Shown: in pieces, positions 1 to 16,705 of the stretch
How the letters are laid out: the number at the start of each line of letters is the position of its first letter
Numbering within the stretch: position 1 is the stretch's first letter
From: Stichopus chloronotus
Lineage: Eukaryota > Echinodermata > Holothuroidea > Aspidochirotida > Stichopodidae
Length of the DNA stretch: 64,000 nt
Assembly (NCBI GenBank): GCA_021234535.1
Contig: CM037840.1
Coordinates: 4,102,835 to 4,166,834, forward strand
Direction of reading: 5' to 3'
Notes under the pieces: generated by a model
What the model saw: only the letters and a program-made list of their open reading frames with translations
Database searches by the model: none
What the model was told of the DNA's origin: nothing
Translations under genes and position numbers: made by a program

Positions 1-73
1 CCACAAAAGTCAAATTTACTATGGCATCTTCAAGGAAATAAACTGAATGCATGTTTTACTATAAGCTGCTTAC

Positions 74-5120
<5,047 letters not shown>

Positions 5121-5189
5121 GGTAAAACTCCCGTATCTCTTCTCTCACACTTTGTCTGGTTTTAATCGTAAGAGTGAAGACACCCTTCA

Positions 5190-5235
5190 GGCATTATTCC
5201 AATATATTTAGTTGTGTGTCATCACACGTTCTTTT
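5190..5235 (-). promoter_or_regulatory. Possible core promoter of CAP gene A
   Basis: Reading the minus strand, TAAATATATT (5211-5202) lies about 85 bases before the ATG. It is preceded by a TGTGATGACACAC stretch. This would place the start of transcription about 50-60 bases upstream of the ATG. The same arrangement exists in copy B, but shared duplication explains that without selection. The assignment rests on position and base pattern only. Confidence 0.3.
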
Positions 5236-7086
5236 CTTCTTAGCATACTTATCAAGACTTACGGTTGAGATCTCTCGATCCAAAGAGCGAGCACCTTAAT
5301 GCACGGCTCTGAGATGATGATTGCACTCAATACGTTAGCCTTTGCAAATACTGGATTCAGCTGTTGAAGAATGTAATAACTTCCAATTGATATATTAAGA
5401 TTAAAATATCAACAGTAGTAGCAGACAGATAGGCAAAAGTACACGTTCAAAAAATTAAACCTGCAAACAATGTTCTTCTTTAAACAATACTATTAACAAT
5501 CATTAGTCCCTTCTATACTTGACAATAGTCCATGATCAAACATAATATCACAATTGAACAAGCATTCAGAAAACTAAAAGAACAAAATGTCGTCTTTGGT
5601 CTCCAGGTGATGTAGCAAGGATTGGTACTTGCACAAACAAAAGAGAGTGATATGTTGTTCTAGCTCACTGTCACGTGCTTCAGTGCAAATGGCTTTTCAT
5701 TATTCAAATGGTTTTTGTGTTCTGTTTATTTTTGTGTTTTATGAATGAAGACTTTTAACAGACTGTGAGGTAATTAAATGACTTCATTTCTGTCATAATT
5801 CCTATTTACTATGTGTCTCCAGTTCCTCCAGATCCTATTGGTTCTGGCTATTCGCCCAAACATGTTCGTGCCAACGCCATCATTCATTTGAAAATTACTT
5901 GCCAGGATAATGTTCTCCGAGTGTCCAGCATTACACAAGTAAAATGTGATTCATTTATTATGGACCACGGCAAATAACTTATTAGCAGATACAAAGGTTT
6001 CCGTTAACTTTCTGAGTTTGTTGTCAAGCTGCTAAGAATGTTACCAACATTTCTTCTTTCTTTATCGTTAGTAATGATGATGTCAAAAACATGTGGTACA
6101 CGATAAATATCAAATAGAGTTCACTACACTCCTGACCAACATTCCCTATCCTCTAGATGTTGGAAATACTTTGAAAAAAACCTTTTATTCATACTTGTCC
6201 TGCTATAAGAGAAAAAAAAAAAACTTCTATTCTCCCTGAAAAATGAGTCGAGGACCACAATTTCTTTCATTTGTTTCTCATTAATCCAATTATGAATGGT
6301 AAGATGCTCAAATTAGTTCCACCTAGTACATTTTTTCTCTTAAGTCGCTTACACTGTATTTAATGGTAGATATGAAAGAATTGTGAAAAGTATTGGTTTG
6401 CATTGTTTTAATAATTACACTAAGTCTTGTTCTTCTACAATTGAAACAATTGACATATATTATTCATGACATCATGCCCAGTATTTTGTATTCTGTAAGG
6501 TTACATGGTGCCCACCATTGCCCATGCACTTTTCTTAGGGAAAATAATGACACCTTGTTCAAATATGTAATGAATTTAGATTGTTCAAATTGTGAAAATA
6601 TGTTAAATCTTTAATGAATTTAAAGCACAAAAATAGTCGGATATACCTCTTTCTATTAATTTTGTGCACATGCAAGTCATTATAGTCACGTGTACACCAG
6701 AAGAAAACGTATGATGGTGCTCGTAGTAAACACAAGGCTGGATGAATGCTGTTGTTGTTGAACAGACTCACTATGTAATAATTTTTGAGGTACTTTCTGA
6801 GTATGAATTTTCTGTGTATTTACCTCATAGGACATACAATTAAATGGCAGTTTTGCATGTACTAGGCATTTTAAACAACACTGAGAATAGTATTCATTGG
6901 TGCAGTTGCTGAAATTTGTTTGAAGTGTTGTACACTAGTAATTTTGTACACTTTATAGCCAAACGTAGTGTTTCTGACAAACAGGTGACATGGATCACTA
7001 CTGAGCGTTTTTCACTAAAACATTGATTTGTATTCTTCTTAGCTCCTCCTATTTTCTATTACCATCGTCATCAACATTAACAACAA
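5236..7086. other. Upstream non-coding sequence of gene A
   Basis: No ORF here resembles a known protein, and small open frames are not preserved between copies. The block aligns with 36950-38825. Bases 6790-7060 form a module that also recurs at 47740-47970 and 61560-61830. Confidence 0.6.

Positions 7087-7134
<48 letters not shown>
7087..7134. repeat. (ATC)n microsatellite
   Basis: About sixteen uninterrupted ATC units. The equivalent tract in copy B (38826-38907) is about 34 bases longer and has one interruption. The poly-Ser and poly-Met ORFs across both tracts are repeat translations. Confidence 0.95.
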
Positions 7135-7929
7135 TAATCCTCATCATTATTAATAAGACGTGGTTGGCCATAATTCACTTCGGTGAGGACAAAGAGCCCA
7201 AGGGCTCTGTGTTGTTCCTTGCACAGAAGTAAATAAAGGAACATTTTGCATGATATCGTACAATATCCAATATGACCTATTTCTGACCATGACCCCTCAT
7301 ATTCTGAAAATTCCAAAGTTACTTTAATGCTTATGTGACATAAAATCTGTAGAAAAAGAAACATAAGAAATGATTTTATAACATGGACCACATGTCGCGT
7401 TTCGGACTTTGGACCCTAAAAATGACAAACACCCAGGTGGAACCACTCTCATAGTACTAATGTGACCAACCTTCAGCAATGTTACGTACAATCTGTCAGA
7501 GACGAAGTATTTTGCAAGATTCCTTGTGTATGGACGGACTACATCTTTCAATGAAAGAAAATGACAGTACTAGTAACTACTTTGAAAAGCAACGGGATTG
7601 GCATAAACACAGTTGAAAGAAGAAAATTAATTATATTTGAAAATTAACGGTTCTTACACTTAGCGCCTACATAATGAATATTAAAAAGCGGATGTCTCAC
7701 TGGTGTATCAAAAACACAATAAGCAAGTCATTGATCCTTGGTGGATATCGGAAAATGTAGTATTTGAATGAAAGGAAGCACTGTATTTACAAATAACCCA
7801 CAAACTAATATTATTGTGGCGCTAGGGACCTTGAGATGTTTTGGTTAACTAAAAATTCAATACTAATGTACCTTCAATTGGCTTGTTCAAACAACCACAC
7901 GGTTGACTTGAATAAAAATTATTCAATGT

Positions 7930-8655
7930 ACACCGTTCTTCGTTATTTTAGAAGACTTTGAAATTACATCGTGGCAGAATTAACCACCCGAAAATCTATT
8001 TCTTTTCTGAAATTTTTTGAACTGTACAATGAAAAGCGTTACGAAACTTTTGGACATGAAACTTCAATGTTTTTACTTCCTATCTACGCTTGCAATCACT
8101 TTAAAGTAAAGTTCTCTGTTTCGTCGTTATCAACTTTATCTAAGTTTGAGTTAAATTCGTTCGAGGATGGTGCATTATCAACATCCGATGGTAGCCAGTT
8201 CCAAAAGCCAATATTGCACTTGGTAAAAAACTTCTGCCTAACATTTTTTATTGCAACAAGCTTAACAATTTGAGCTGATGTCAGCGAGTGTTTGCCCTCA
8301 CTGCTCTCTGAAAAAGCTGATTGTTAGCAACCAAATCTCCATTCAATTTTTTTATAGTCTTTTAGACGTAGCACAAGGTTAGTTCATTTTGCGTAATCTA
8401 TCAGGATAACTGAAGAAACTAAGTCCAGGAATCAGTCTGGTTGCACATTTCTGTACAGATTTAATGTCATCAACATTTCTCAAGATAAAGGGGGTGTAGG
8501 AATACCATACTCGGTAATGGATTTATATAACTAAAGTAAGGAGTTACTTTCCAGAAAGCGAAAAGTTCATCTGATGATACTCAAAACGCCACTAGCCTTG
8601 GCAATTGCACCAGCAATAAGATCACGGAAGGTAAGCTTATGTCAACAAACACACG
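7930..8655 (-). mobile_element. Fossil CR1/jockey-like LINE, C-terminal part, copy A
   Basis: On the minus strand near 8470-8400 the frame reads DIKSVQKCATRLIPGLS followed by SYPDRLR. That is the conserved post-RT region of CR1/jockey-type reverse transcriptases, usually VQRRATKLIPGL. Stops and frameshifts surround it. The same fossil in copy B (39480-40790) keeps more of the RT. Here the homology stops abruptly near 8655, at a run of T, where sequence matching 43835 onward begins. Confidence 0.7.
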
Positions 8656-11600
8656 AAGATCTCTTTGACAAGTTTTTTTTCTTAGAACGTTTCCGGCCAT
8701 CTTTGGGATTTGCAAAGGTCAAAATTTTATTGTACACTCCACGCCAACTGATGGTGGCGCTCCCCTTAGATAGTAATAGTGCCAGCACTCACCCTCCCCT
8801 ATGTTGTTTTTCATTCCACCGACTTGCGCCATAGCTTACACCACTTTAAGGGGGAACATTAGGGCAGTTGCCCCCTTCCCTCACTTTCAATATCAAATCG
8901 ACCTCCATGCTAGTAACAATGATCAAAACATCATGATAACTATTTCCTAAACCGGGGAAATGCTCAATATAAGAGCCAAGAAGACTTTTGAATCTTTCTA
9001 TGTCTAGTAGAGTGAAATCGACCTACAGTTTAAACAAAAAATGTCTTTTACAGAATTTAGAAAGACATTATCAACATAGCAAGTAGCAGCGAGGGATTGC
9101 CACTTAATACTGTTCAAGTTGGTAAAGCCCATCAGCACACAATCAGTCGTGAAGGCATCAGTAGCCTTACACAAAACATCACAATTTTTTGTCATTTTCG
9201 TGGCACTTAACGGACTCCTATAACACAGTGCACAATGATTGTCGCTGACCTAGAACAATCTTTACCACAATCCCCTCAGAAAACTTGGCATTGGTTTGCA
9301 TAATCGAAGACTTCAAGTTCTTATGAATGTTAAATGCAACACCATGAACATTTTATTCTAGTTATGGTAAGGAAAAAATCTTCCAACTGCAAGGTAGTAA
9401 CCAATTCATTTTTTTTTTGAACCACTATGCTGAATAGACATTAATGTTAATACCATAACCATCAAGCAACCATCAAGATTCAAAGACCTACTCACTCTGT
9501 TGCCAACGACAACGAGTATATTATAAGATCTCTAGCAACCAGATCCTGTGCCTCAGTTTCACGTTTTGTACAACTGAGACTTCAATCTTCTTGTTCTCAC
9601 TTACTTTTATCATACCCCATTTTGATAGGTTTGTAACATTTAAATCAATTTGCATTTAAATAAAAATTCAAATAAATTTGCTCAAAACGTCCAATTTCTC
9701 CCACTCATGCTTAAAAACAAGATTCAGTGGCATGGGTTTATCCAAAGAGATCTGTGCCTGCAGCCTTTGATCCATTTCTGCTTCAGTTAAACTTAAGGAG
9801 TCAGGTTAATATACTAACAGCTAAATTCTCATAATGCTCAAAGATCCAGTTCTAGAGAGTTCCAGTATCACGAATGTTTCTAACTTCGGGGTCTTCACTG
9901 TTAGACTCTGTCACACCAACAAAAAAATAGCATTTGAATGCTTTTTTTTATGTTCAAAAAGTCCCTACGAACAGAGTGAGAATTCTCAACTACCTTGTGT
10001 CAACCATTAGTACCCACCCTCAATGCTATTAATTTTACGACCGGATGTTTGGACCTCCTTTTGGAGGTCTCCAATTTGATTTTGAATTATCAGTAACATT
10101 TTTAGTTCGTGGCGGTTACAATAACAACAAAACTTGTGAAAAACTGCAGTCTTGTTTTTACTGTCATTAAATAATGCTTCATACTGACCCTCAGGATTAT
10201 TCTGACAAGAGGTATGAAATCATAATTCTCACAACTCACCTGGATACCTTTTGTCGTCCTTGTGAACACAAACCCCGTAATCCATCATTTATCACTACTT
10301 TTTTTATCCTTATCTGCCTAAGAGGTTCTTGTTTTCCTTAAAGAAGCTGAATACATAATGATAAAAACAGTAATATAACTTCCTATCAATGCAAAAAGAA
10401 AACGTGTGCTAACTTCCGTCGCAAAACTACAAACAAAAACGCCCACATATATATTTCTGCTACATCTATGTACACCATACAAACTTACCAGTGTGGACGC
10501 GACCAAACAGCAAACATCAAAGTAAAAGCTTCTCCACTGAACACAATCAAACACATACAGCCAAATAGAAGCAAGAGGCGGCAAATCCGCTGCAGGAAAA
10601 AAAGAAGGTAGCAAAATGGGAAAAATACGCATGAGCGAAAACAATATAGGAGAGTAACCACGCATGTGTCCTGAACAGAAGCCAAACACAATATGAACAA
10701 CACATACGTCATACATAACAAACGGCCACTCACAATTAGTAAAATTGTAAACCTGTTAGATCCTAATGAACTTACTTGAAGTCTAACAACACATATTGAG
10801 GCAGAAATTAAAGCAGCTTGACTGTTAGTTATTTGTATGTATAAGTCGTTATAGATATTTGCACAACAAAATAATAACGTGGTACTTGCACAATCTGGGA
10901 GATTCCCATCCCCCCCCCCTCCTCCCCCACCTCCTTTCAGGCGATTTTCTCCTGAAACGAAGAAAAATCTGAAAGCCACTTAAATATGGTACACCGGTTG
11001 GACGTTAAAACCAAGGGGTCAATTTTGTGAGCCCCAGCTGTTTAAGTCGTAAGTGCGAAGGAAGTTCAAAACCAGCACATATCCTGTTCGTGTTTACTAG
11101 TATTACCTCCAACTTCTTCAGACAGTGAAAGATAGTCTATCATGCAGGTTATGATAACATCTAAAAATTACTATGTAACGTTTGTGAAAGCCTCATTACT
11201 ACTCGTACATTTTCACGTCACTGCATATGCATCTGTGTGCAAATAGTGACAGCTGAACACGGTACACTGTACCATACACACTCGTTACCTATTTGCACAA
11301 CTTCAGAGTTACAATACTGTGCAGTTCTTAACGTTAAGAAACACTGGGGGAATTAAGTAACATTACTGAATTACGACAAAACACTAATATTTGCTCATTA
11401 CTCACCACTGTCAGGAACTACCAACGCTGCCGTCGTGGAAAACCCACCACACAAAGTACACACACCCTTGTATGTTTGTTCTACCGTACCTACACTGCAA
11501 CTCGATACACCTGCAATCGATAACGAGAATATGGAATGACTGTTATGATTCGAAACAGGTTTTATTTATGAGGTCTCATGAGTACAAGTCCTTAGGGTAA

Positions 11601-13740
11601 AAGAGAATCTACCAGACAGTGCAGAGTTAAGACATGGTCGAGGGGGGTGAGACCGGACGTGAATGGATTACCCGCGTCCTTTTCAGCTTTTCATCAAAGA
11701 AATAACGTAAATAAAGATAAGAATGGGACAAGAATGCAAGAGAAATTAAAGAAAATGCAAGTTTGAATCTCTTGATACGTAAACAGCACAATCACAGTTA
11801 CAGTGACTCCTGCACTGCTCTATGAAAAAGTGTGGAACTGAAGTGTTCTTCCCCATGCAAATACTTGCCAGTGATCCAAGAATATATGAATGATACATAA
11901 TTTATGACTTCTACATCAGCTCAGCCCATCGATATGTATTACCATTTGCTTATATATACAATTGCCCTTATTGATTTGAGAAATTGCAAGTATGAGATCT
12001 CTGTTTCAAGACAACATATGCAGCTCATAACATCCAGGAACAGCCTTCCGGCCATCTAGAGAGTTTGAAAAGCAAAAATGTTCTTACACTCTCCGCGCCA
12101 ACAGATGAATTTGATTACAATACACACAAAAGATTTTATAAATAAATAATAATCATCATCATTATTTTACAAATAATTTCCTTTTTTTTCTTAAATAATT
12201 TTTCAAATAATTTCAATATCACGTTTATATTCCTAATTATTTTTGTGTATGTACGTGAAACAATTAACAAGACCCATAGAGTTATGGCAGGATCTTAAGC
12301 CTTTGTAGCTTAGAGCGATGCAGTTCTGTATCCTGTACGTAAGAAAACATGATGTTCATCATTATTTGTTCATTTAGCATAGAATTCGATGACTCTTTGT
12401 TAAAACATTTACTATTCGTCTATTGTAAACATGTTCAAATTAATTTCCTATCGCAAATAGAGAAATGTGCACTGAGCATTAATAGAAACATTCATAGCCT
12501 GCGTATGTTACATGTAGGGAGTTTCACTTAGTGTGAAATTGTGATACATTCCAAACTCTGAAGGGCTCGTAAAATCGTCCAAGATCGAGTTGCTATCAAT
12601 GTGTCGCCATGGAATGGAATAGAAGACCGGACGGCAGAGTTTATTCACTGTTGGTATGGTACAGTACATATTGGCATTTGTGAATTTGTGGCAGCCAACG
12701 TCTAGCGCTTCACAATTATATCAGTACTTAGCGAATGTTTTCTAAATTGGAAAAATATGTACGATAGTAAGTAATCACTGCAGAAAATAGACGTCTAACA
12801 GACTTTAAGAGGGACAGTTAGTTCATGGTTCATATTAGATACAGAATTGGCTACTGGCATCTGATATAAAGCCAATCTTCAAGTTCTAGAAAAACAAAGA
12901 GAGGGCTCGTGTTCGCGGGCGCCGATGGTGAAAAATGAGTTTAACATCGTGGTATAATGGGTTATGAACCAAAACGGCAGCCATCTCTTACCTTAAACTA
13001 CCGTTCTATACGAACCAAGTCGATTCAGGACTTTGGAGCCACAAGAATCGTCCAGAAACAGGGTGAGGGGATTTCACCGGGCATATCTTTGAAAAGACAT
13101 CCGCTCTGTGCCATGTCACTTTATGGATAGGCTATGCGGTCCTCTGCCCTTTCTTCCCGAGTACAAATCTTATTATTTAAAAGACGTCGCTATTAGTATT
13201 GAATTTTGTAGGCCATGTTGTCCCACAAACCCTTGAGTCACATTTTACTAATGTATGATATTTATCTTCAGACCAGCAGACAGTTGAGTTGATTGTCATA
13301 CACACCATAGACGTACATACCTATATACACTCAACAAAGTTTGATAGCTCTGCGTACCTAATCTCCACTCTATGACGTCATCAAATCAGACTGTAGTCCG
13401 ATTTCATACTATTTTCATTTCAAAAGGGTATTTCCACACGTGGGTCAAAATTGCATTCTCCCTCTTTCTCAATGTAATTACTGAATATGTGGAAGGTGAC
13501 ATTTTCTGTTCTTATGTTTCAATCTTTAAGCGTAGATATGAAATGTCCCTACTTTGTGAAATATTCCAAAACTATGTATCATTTGACTTAATTAATTTTC
13601 ATTTCTGAGTTGAGATCGCCTTAATGAAAAATTTGTGTTCTTTATAGTCCAACGTTAACAAATTAATCAACCTGACCTCGTAATACCTTACAGCTGACAT
13701 ATTATGGAAAAACATTCATTTAAGAATTCTTGCTTAAAAT
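8656..13740. other. Non-coding flank of copy A
   Basis: I see no supported gene in this 5-kb block. It aligns piecewise with 43835-46130 and 51130-52680. A hydrophobic minus-strand ORF at 10485-10979 has a partner at 44619-45014, but indels change frame between them. C-runs at 10902-10935 give a poly-Gly translation. About 9010-10090 has no counterpart in copy B and is unidentified. Confidence 0.55.
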
Positions 13741-14299
13741 GGAGGTCATTTTCATCCCTTGGGACTTTTGGTAGCTTTGACTTCTCTAGGAAAAAATAAA
13801 AAGAAAGACAATTGGGTCAATCTACTAACTAATGATTGCCTATTTCCCCTCATTGCCAAGGGGACACATGCATAAATATACCCACTAACACACAACATTG
13901 CACAGATTTCGATCTTTGGCAAGGAATTAGTAATTAAACGTGGTAAATGGAAACTGTAAGTTCTGTAACAGTGAAAGTGTATAAAATCAATCCAGATAAA
14001 AAACAAGCAAAACTTAACACATATAAAAATGTGATATGTATAAGGATGACAATTTGGAGCAAAAAAAAAAAAAAATAGGCTGTAGAAGCTATGGGAAGAA
14101 GCTGAAAGTAAAACGTTTTTTCCTCATAGTAATGTGCGATGTCAGGACAAGAGATGGCAGCAATAGACGCTCTGCATCTGTAATGTTCATTTCTGTTCTT
14201 CGGGAGTGATCGACTCCAGAGAGGGAGGGTCAGCTCCAATAACCTTTCGACATATCTGACAGTGACGGATCACTGAATGTGTCACACGGCTGAACCAGA

Positions 14300-14930
14300 C
14301 CGTTATTGGCAACATTCATGAGTATATATTCTGAACAATAGTGCAGTAAATATTAATCAGAGTGTACTGATTGACTTCATATGGTTTCAGTTTATAGCTG
14401 TTATCTTGCTTTCGGAATTTCCAAACACAGATTAGACATATGAGAGTGCTAGGAATGAACAAAAAATGTTCTCTGTTGTATCCTTTGATAGAAAGTGTTT
14501 CACCTTTGTTCTCTTCCTCCAGAAGTCCTGTCTCCTTGCATGGTTTGCTAGACATTGGGCAGAGCCATCAGTAGGGTACAAAGGAGTCTCCTTGAGACCA
14601 ATAGTTTGATTTGTCATCGTCAGATATATGGCTGGTGACAGATATATGTCATCAGCAAATCTGACCACGTGGGAGCTCTGATTTTCAGTTTTAAAAACAG
14701 ATATGAAATCAGTGGAATATAACTTTAGTGACGACTTGACAACCACGGGGTCTTGCAGTATACATTCAAGACCAGAACAAGTAATACGTTGCTACCAATC
14801 TTGACAAGGTGAGGACTTTTTGAGATCAAATCTAAAACAATTGCATATGGAAGCAGGGAGCTTGACTTTAAATTGATGAGCCGTAAATATAATTTCAAAG
14901 GATAAAGTGCTAAAAGTATACTGGTCAAGG
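14300..14930 (-). mobile_element. Decayed LINE reverse transcriptase fragment
   Basis: Reading the minus strand in two frames, SPHLVKIGSNV followed by LVLNV (14820-14760) matches the stretch before the PQG motif. HVVRFADDIYL near 14670 matches the RT catalytic (F/Y)-A-D-D motif. Stops and shifts break it throughout. The layout resembles LINEs with an LNxGxPQGCVLSP-type motif, but the family is not certain. Confidence 0.55.
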
Positions 14931-15485
14931 TGAAAAACTCTCTATACTAGTGTGAATGTAAATTATCCAAACTGTTGTAAATTATGTAAGTGGATTCTTC
15001 TTAGCTAGGCTATAACCACACTAGACTATGTTGTAATACATGTAAATTTTAATGTGAATAGGGTGTAAAATATACTGTCTTAGATATTTGCGTAAGCCTG
15101 TACTGCTTGAGTGTTACCTCTAACACACTATTCTGCCTTAATACAACTACAAATGCAATTGAAGCCCATCTGGGTCCCATGTAGGTTGTATGATGCCAAA
15201 GTAGCCTATATAGCCGACATGACACTCATCTGGAACCCATGTGGTTACATATATATTATTACATATATCTCACCCAGCTGAAGCCCAGATGGTCAGAGAC
15301 ATTCTGCTAGCTGGGACTGTTCTGCCTTATTACAACTGCAACCACAATGATCAGAATACTGATGATCGTGTAAAAACGTGAAACTCAGAGTAGCAACAAT
15401 CAATCTTAATGCTGATATAGCATAGCTCTTAGCCTAACGCTACATTGAGCACTATCTCTACCGGCAAAAGCCTTACATATCGTAT

Positions 15486-15637
<152 letters not shown>

Positions 15638-15689
15638 CACAGTAACATTGAGGAGATTACAAGTGCAGTCAAGCTTGGCTATGCTGGTG

Positions 15690-16705
15690 ATAATGACATG
15701 GTGGTTATTGAGGTGGTGGGGTAAGGCGGTTTAACGTTGCTGAGCAGAAATTTCTTACAGTGTCTGCCAGCAGATAAGAGCTCGTTTCTCTTGTTGAGAG
15801 TGGCCACGTGCGGTTTACAGATAACGAAAAACTTCCTCCAATTGCAAAGATCGCATCTGTTTGAGACTGGATTGTAGGATCTGGCCTTTTTCAGGACTTT
15901 CCAGGATACACTATAATTTACATTGTTTTCTCTAAGGTTCCAAATGCGTTTGCTCAGTTTGGTGCTGTATTTCTTTGACTTACAATTAAACGATGATTTG
16001 TGATTGTTACAAGTTTGAAAGTCCCTTCTGTGTGTCCGATGTGTGTTTGAGGGGGGTTGCCGTCGTCGCTCGACACTGTGGCCTGGTCAATAACGGATTC
16101 TGTTTTGCAGTTTCCGAGTAGGGGGCAGTAGTTCGGTTCTCTGCAATTACAGCCTCTGGGTCTGTTGTTCCTGGTAGAGCCGGCGAGTTTGGAATTATTA
16201 TGTGCGCTCAAGATTTGTTGGAGAGGTTGGGCATACATCCGTAGCTGACTTTGACGGTATTTCGATTGAAGATGTTCTGGAGGATGTGGTCCGTTGGGAA
16301 GGATGTGCCGAGAATTTTGAGGAAGGTCCGTCCTACGTTGGTGGATACGTTTTTGTTGAAGGGGGGTACCAGGTGTTTTTTTGTTTCCTTTGGGGTCTTT
16401 TTGCTTGGCTGGTGGGTGGTGAAGTAAATTGTAGGTCGTGGTTGTATCGGCTTTTTTTCAGGGTTTCCTGGTACACAGGTTTGAATTTGTTGAATGGGCT
16501 TTCATCGTGGGAGGGTGAGTGAGAACAGGCGCTTGCTGATAGCTTCTGGTATTTGTTTGAGGATGGCGGGAGGGTGCTTGGACTTCATGTGGACGTACAG
16601 CGTGGTGTTGTTTGGTTTGTGATATGGCGTATAGGTGCCGATTTGTAAGTCTAGCGTGACGTCCAGAAAGTTGACAATCTTTTTGTTTGCTTCGATGGTT
16701 ATATA
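15690..16705 (-). mobile_element. Penelope-like element fragment (RT end, Cys-rich block, GIY-YIG-type region)
   Basis: Across several frames the minus strand gives the ordered landmarks of a Penelope-like ORF. First [19 protein letters not shown] and [13 protein letters not shown] (RT C-terminal region), then ILSAHNNSKLAGS and the cysteine block CNCREPNYCPLLGNC. HIGHTEGTFK follows (GIY-YIG-like endonuclease region), then KRIWNLREN, VSWKVLKKA, YNPVSNRCDLC, FFVICKPH and LNKRNELLSA. The catalytic RT core upstream is missing and at least four frame changes are needed, so the copy is dead. The family is inferred from motif order; an alignment would confirm it. Confidence 0.75.

Noticed and set aside
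10318..10979. Hydrophobic minus-strand ORF with a similar ORF at 44497-45014, like a membrane protein
   Set aside because: Indels between the copies change frame inside the hydrophobic part and no family is recognised. The Gly run comes from a C-tract. Similarity is explained by the segmental duplication.
16202..16522. Plus-strand ORF of 106 codons
   Set aside because: Antisense to the Penelope-like element.
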